Below, one piece after another: positions 6,734-9,333 of a stretch of DNA of 9,333 bases; the stretch's first letter is position 1, and each line of letters begins with the position of its first letter. The DNA comes from Methanothrix sp. (GTDB lineage: Archaea > Halobacteriota > Methanosarcinia > Methanotrichales > Methanotrichaceae), in NCBI GenBank assembly GCA_011391755.1, contig JAABPZ010000041.1:1-9333 (forward strand). The letters run 5' to 3'. Position numbers and translations under genes: made by a program. The notes beneath the pieces were generated by a model that saw nothing but the letters and a program-made list of their open reading frames with translations, was not told the origin of the DNA and ran no database searches.

Positions 6734-7641
6734 ATTCAGATCTATTAGAAGGATTCTGCCAAGATTGCCAGATGAGGAATATCAAGAGCGTTAGAACATA
6801 TAAACTTTATATTAACCAATATCTAGAACTACTAGACTCAAGATCAAAGAATGCAAATAGCGCAGATAGAAGCGATCTAAAGGAGTTTCTCACCAGCCTG
6901 CGCCAGCGTGGATTGAAGCAGTCTTCGATAGAAAAGGCTTTTACAGGTCTTTCTAGCCTCTACACATACATGGTTGATGAGGATCTGATTGCCGATAATC
7001 CCATAACCTCATTCAAGAGGAGGTACCTCAGAAAGTACAAAGACGAAAATACCTCCGATGCTAGGCAGATCATAAGTGTTGAACAGGCATCTCATCTGGT
7101 TAACTCGACCCTGAATAGTCGTGACAAGGCAATCCTCGTTCTTCTATTTAAGACAGGAATGCGCCGGAGTGAGTTATGTAGTCTCGACTTGGCCGACGTT
7201 GACCTTGAAAATATGACCCTAAAGTTGAAACCTACACCAAAAAGATCCAACCGAATGCTCTTCTTCGATAATGAAGCTGAATATGTCCTCCGGGCTTGGC
7301 TGCAATTCAGAAAGACTAAGGACCGAAGGGGAACACCGGCGTTATTCTTGAGCCGCGAAGGGGGTAGGATAGGATCGAAAGCAATTTGTACTCTCGTGGA
7401 AAAGCACGCCTCTAGGGTAGGGCTACATAATCCTGAATCAAAATGCCTTGAGGATCGTTTCAGTCCACACTGTTGTCGTCATTGGTTTACGACGCATCTT
7501 ATCAGAGCAGGCATGCAAAGGGAGTTCGTGAAGGAGTTGAGAGGAGATATTAGGCACGAGGCAATCGATATCTACAACCACATTGATAAGAAGGAGTTGA
7601 AGGAGAGTTATCTCGCGCATATACCACAGTTGGGGATCTGA
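6730..7641 (+). CDS. Tyrosine recombinase/integrase
   Basis: This enzyme cuts and rejoins DNA at specific sites through a covalent 3'-phosphotyrosyl bond. From the ATG at 6730 it has 303 residues, typical of Xer/phage-type integrases. The N-terminal SAM-like core-binding domain spans about 5-95 (KSVRTYKLYINQYLELL to the LIADNPITSFKR hinge). The catalytic domain contains Arg145 (TGMRRSELCSLDL), Lys171 in the PTPKRSN beta turn, the box HCCRHWFTTHL with His247 and Arg250, and the nucleophile Tyr282 (AIDIYNHID). At the place of the second His/Trp there is ELRGD, so Asp273 replaces it; this LRGD form is, to my knowledge, common in archaeal integrases, so activity is not excluded. It overlaps the upstream regulator by ATGA and has its own strong ribosome binding site. 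It could integrate an element or invert DNA nearby; the substrate site is not identified. Confidence 0.93.
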   Translation: MNSDLLEGFCQDCQMRNIKSVRTYKLYINQYLELLDSRSKNANSADRSDLKEFLTSLRQRGLKQSSIEKAFTGLSSLYTYMVDEDLIADNPITSFKRRYLRKYKDENTSDARQIISVEQASHLVNSTLNSRDKAILVLLFKTGMRRSELCSLDLADVDLENMTLKLKPTPKRSNRMLFFDNEAEYVLRAWLQFRKTKDRRGTPALFLSREGGRIGSKAICTLVEKHASRVGLHNPESKCLEDRFSPHCCRHWFTTHLIRAGMQREFVKELRGDIRHEAIDIYNHIDKKELKESYLAHIPQLGI

Positions 7642-7657
7642 GGCCTGCCTAGCCTCA
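7639..7657 (+). terminator. Short hairpin at the recombinase stop
   Basis: TGAGGC (7639-7644, containing the stop codon) pairs with GCCTCA (7652-7657) around a 7-base loop. No T-run follows, so a role in termination or mRNA stability is possible but weak. Confidence 0.4.
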
Positions 7658-7663
7658 ATACAC

Positions 7664-7670
7664 TTATATC
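7664..7670 (+). promoter_or_regulatory. TATA box of the small secreted protein gene
   Basis: TTATATC is centred about 26 bases before the ATG at 7693. At the usual archaeal spacing transcription would start on or next to the ATG, so the mRNA is probably leaderless. There is no ribosome binding site before this ATG, which agrees. Confidence 0.6.
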
Positions 7671-7692
7671 AGTCAAAAGCAATCACTTCGCG

Positions 7693-8004
7693 ATGAGATT
7701 GACCATTGCATTAGCATTGTTGCTATTACTCGTTCTGCCAAGTATGGCTTTGTCCCCTGTCGAGAAGGCATATGCGGATGGCGTGAATGAAGGCGTAAAG
7801 CTTGGAAAATTAATGAATAATATAGAAGAGTACAATATAGCCGTTCAGCAATTCAATGACAAAATAAATCAGACTTTTGGAGCCAATGCATCAGCAATGT
7901 GGCTTCCTAAGATAGCTGTTCCTGCACCCATATTCACAGGCACACCGAAGCCGATTCACAAAATGGATGGAACACCTGCTGAGACCAATGTTGTACAATA
8001 TTGA
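7693..8004 (+). CDS. Small secreted protein of unknown function, 103 residues
   Basis: The protein begins with a clear Sec signal peptide: MRLT, then a run of Ala/Leu/Val to residue 15, then PSMA with a likely cleavage after Ala19. The mature part is about 84 residues. It opens with a helical stretch (VEKAYADGVNEGVKLGKLMNN) with Gly at a regular spacing, followed by EEYNIAVQQFNDKIN, and ends in a Pro-rich tail (AVPAPIFTGTPKPIHKM). Two N-x-S/T sequons (Asn59 and Asn65) would be open to glycosylation outside the cell. It has no cysteine and no second membrane segment. I do not recognise the family. It lies on the same strand as the recombinase, 51 bases behind it, but has its own TATA box and is probably a separate transcript. 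It could be an envelope-associated protein of the host or cargo of a mobile element. Confidence 0.78.
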   Translation: MRLTIALALLLLLVLPSMALSPVEKAYADGVNEGVKLGKLMNNIEEYNIAVQQFNDKINQTFGANASAMWLPKIAVPAPIFTGTPKPIHKMDGTPAETNVVQY

Positions 8005-8353
8005 AACGGTTTGATGCTGGCTGTGGCTCGCAGAGGGGCTGAAGCCACATAACTTAATTTCAAGGGAAAACATGCACATGAAGCGTGTGCATCGGTTCAG
8101 AGCGAGGCTTTGATCCTAATGGCAGCCTGCGAGTAGATCCCAAGAAGTAAAGGTCAAAGCAAGCTATGTTTTGACTTTCTATAAAATTCACTGAATATGG
8201 GTTCTGCAAAGTCTACGGTATCTAGACCGCTTTACTTTTGCTGTCAAAACGCGGTAGCTATTAAGAGTTGAGATTGTGATAAAATCGAAAATTAAAATAT
8301 ACCAAAAACTCTAAATAATATAAACAATATTATTGTTGACATTGATCTAATAC

Positions 8354-8371
8354 AGGTTTTACTCAAAACCT
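8354..8371. repeat. Inverted repeat touching the TATA box, candidate operator
   Basis: AGGTTTT (8354-8360) and AAAACCT (8365-8371) are exact inverted copies with a 4-base spacer. The last T is the first base of the TATA box TTTATACA, so a protein bound here would cover the TFB recognition element. The regulator is unknown. Confidence 0.5.
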
Positions 8372-8378
8372 TTATACA
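8371..8378 (+). promoter_or_regulatory. TATA box of the DUF2299-like gene pair
   Basis: TTTATACA matches the archaeal TATA consensus well. Transcription about 25 bases downstream would give a leader of roughly 20 bases before the ATG at 8418, enough to include the GGGAGAT ribosome binding site at 8403-8409. Confidence 0.65.
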
Positions 8379-8417
8379 TGTATCTTAGTATTGAGATGGC
8401 AAGGGAGATTTACCTTC

Positions 8418-8918
8418 ATGTCTATTGGAAGCTCCACAGAAGAGAAAGATTTTGCACAAAAATGGATGACAGATATGGGTTACTTTGGGCGAGAGATAGA
8501 CCCATGTCCCGATGGTTTCAATTTCATGCTTGAAGGTACAGCTCCAAACAAAATTCCATTCTTAATTATTCAGTCAAAAGAATCCGAAAACATTTTAATT
8601 GTGTTGGCAACGGTAAGAGTTACCGATTCAAGTTTCAACTCACTAAGCGCATTGAGTAAAGGAGATCGAGATGAGTTTTTATGGAATCTGCAAAAAGACC
8701 TTCTTTCTCTTCCACCCACTTTATCTTTCGATCCGACTTTTGATGAAACGGGTATTCCAAAGGGGATGCAATTTAGTCAGGAAATCCAATTCGAGGACCT
8801 CACAAGAGGAATGTTATCGGAATCCATCAAATACACAACTAGATGCGCGCTCTGGGTAGTTTGGTCGTTTAAAAGGAGATTTGGCGCGAATGAGGAGGAA
8901 AAACTACATGCAGAGTAG
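8418..8918 (+). CDS. DUF2299-like cytoplasmic protein
   Basis: From the ATG at 8418 the protein has 166 residues. The ATG is preferred to the TTG at 8391 because GGGAGAT lies nine bases before it and because the TTG would precede the expected transcription start. It begins with an amphipathic helix (EEKDFAQKWMTDMGY), then strands (DGFNFMLEG, PFLIIQSKESENILIVLATVRV), a helix (LSKGDRDEFLWNLQKDLLSLP), a strand near MQFSQEIQFEDL, and a long final helix (ESIKYTTRCALWVVWSFKRRFG). This order, and the EFLWNL motif, recall the DUF2299 family, whose fold resembles YbjN or type III secretion chaperones. That match is from memory and only moderate. The function is unknown; a chaperone-like role for a partner protein would fit the fold. 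It overlaps the next gene by 11 bases, which suggests they act together. Confidence 0.7.
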   Translation: MSIGSSTEEKDFAQKWMTDMGYFGREIDPCPDGFNFMLEGTAPNKIPFLIIQSKESENILIVLATVRVTDSSFNSLSALSKGDRDEFLWNLQKDLLSLPPTLSFDPTFDETGIPKGMQFSQEIQFEDLTRGMLSESIKYTTRCALWVVWSFKRRFGANEEEKLHAE

Positions 8919-9333
8919 AACCGAAAACATATCTGAAGGAACATTCGCCGGATTAGGAACGGATGCGGCGCTTTCTAGGATAGCTGCCTTGAATCAAAAT
9001 ATTCCCGCGATAACCCAGGAACAGATAAGGAAGAGAAATCCAAGTTTTTTTGCGGCATTAGAAGGGTTTGCGGATGTCCTTATCGGCCAACCAAACATTG
9101 GTTTCCCTTGGGGAATGTCGTTCGAAGGTTATTGGTCAGATCGAGCGTTGCCGCAATCAAGAAGAACGGGGGAAGCTTACGTTTGTAATGAATGCGTAAA
9201 GTTTTATAAACCGAAAGAACTTATTCAAGTTCGCGATATAGTTAGAAGTGAACGCTGCGTCTCTTCAGAGAAAGGTCAGAAACTTAAAGAAGTTATAAAA
9301 AATGCATTATCTAAAAAAAGGAAAATTCGTCTT
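8908..9333 (+). CDS. Unrecognised protein with a CxxC motif, 3' end outside the window
   Basis: The frame opens at the ATG at 8908, inside the end of the preceding gene, and stays open for 142 codons to the window edge. GGAGG (8894-8898) lies nine bases before the ATG, a strong ribosome binding site that supports the start and translational coupling to the DUF2299-like gene. The N-terminal half is rich in Ala and Gly (ISEGTFAGLGTDAALSRIAALNQ), followed by NIGFPWGMSFEGYW. Then comes YVCNECVKFYKPKEL with Cys93 and Cys96, and Cys117 further on, which could be part of a metal-binding knuckle. The visible end is very basic (KEVIKNALSKKRKIRL), suggesting contact with nucleic acid or a partner. There is no signal peptide. 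I do not recognise the family, and the missing C-terminus may hold the informative domain. Confidence 0.7.
   Translation, partial: MQSRTENISEGTFAGLGTDAALSRIAALNQNIPAITQEQIRKRNPSFFAALEGFADVLIGQPNIGFPWGMSFEGYWSDRALPQSRRTGEAYVCNECVKFYKPKELIQVRDIVRSERCVSSEKGQKLKEVIKNALSKKRKIRL

Larger units (their letters stand above)
8005..8390. other. Gene-free stretch rich in possible hairpins
   Basis: I find no credible coding region here. The stretch contains several inverted repeats: GTGGCT/AGCCAC (8023-8048), ATGCACA/TGTGCAT (8072-8092), a bulged AAAGgTCAAA/TTTGACTTT stem (8149-8178), and a bulged ACCGCTTT/AAAcGCGGT stem (8226-8255). Further right, perfect AATAATAT/ATATTATT arms (8314-8334) lie in very AT-rich DNA. 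The first two may form the 3' end of the secreted-protein mRNA. The AT-rich part leads into the promoter of the next gene. A small RNA is possible, but no known RNA family can be recognised. Confidence 0.5.

Noticed and set aside
7646..7655. TGCCTAGCCT shared by the D arm of tRNA-Ser (2671-2680) and the DNA behind the recombinase, as a possible attachment repeat
   Set aside because: A 10-base match between two places is expected by chance many times in a window of this size, and integrases that use tRNA genes usually use the anticodon or T arm and the 3' end. The distance and the GC-rich genes between also argue against it.
8012..8042. TGATGC and CTGA resembling box C and box D of a guide RNA
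   Set aside because: The C box is imperfect, no C'/D' pair is visible and the sequence is better explained by the GTGGCT/AGCCAC hairpin.
1..9333. CRISPR array or insertion-sequence ends
   Set aside because: I looked for regularly spaced repeats and for transposase genes with terminal repeats and found none; the recombinase is of the tyrosine type and no terminal repeats could be assigned.

Overview
The window looks like chromosomal DNA of a methanogenic archaeon, most likely Methanothrix (formerly Methanosaeta) or a close relative. The reasons are a pheS-pheT pair with an archaeal-type PheT of 540 residues, promoters of archaeal TATA type, apparently leaderless genes, a tRNA gene without an encoded CCA tail and with a T-run behind it, and a very large DUF11-type surface protein of the kind common in that genus. 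The genus is an inference; no marker in the window proves it.

Left part (1-3226), GC-rich and ordinary. It holds the 3' end of pheS and all of pheT (the two subunits of phenylalanyl-tRNA synthetase), a small protein of two CBS domains, and tRNA-Ser(GCT) with a clear promoter and T-run terminator. A 77-residue orphan protein on the minus strand faces the tRNA.

Middle part (3227-6184), minus strand. This is a 970-residue, DUF11-rich, beta-strand-rich extracellular protein. Its front end is missing: there is no signal peptide, no ATG, and the reading frame opens in the middle of a DUF11-like domain, right where the base composition changes.

Right part (6185-9333), plus strand and AT-rich, looks like accessory DNA. 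A promoter with repeated TACTAG half-sites around its TATA box leads into a two-gene unit. The first gene is a putative regulator (ribbon-helix-helix, coiled coil, winged helix) and the second a tyrosine recombinase, joined by an ATGA overlap. Next come a leaderless gene for a small secreted protein, a 386-base intergenic stretch rich in possible hairpins, and a second coupled pair: a DUF2299-like protein and a Cys-containing protein that runs off the window.

The most interesting point is the edge at about 6140-6200, where the headless surface-protein gene meets the recombinase unit. Either an integrative element has split the surface-protein gene, with the missing front end beyond the right edge of the window, or the recombinase rearranges surface-protein cassettes. 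The window alone cannot decide between these, or exclude simple decay of the gene.
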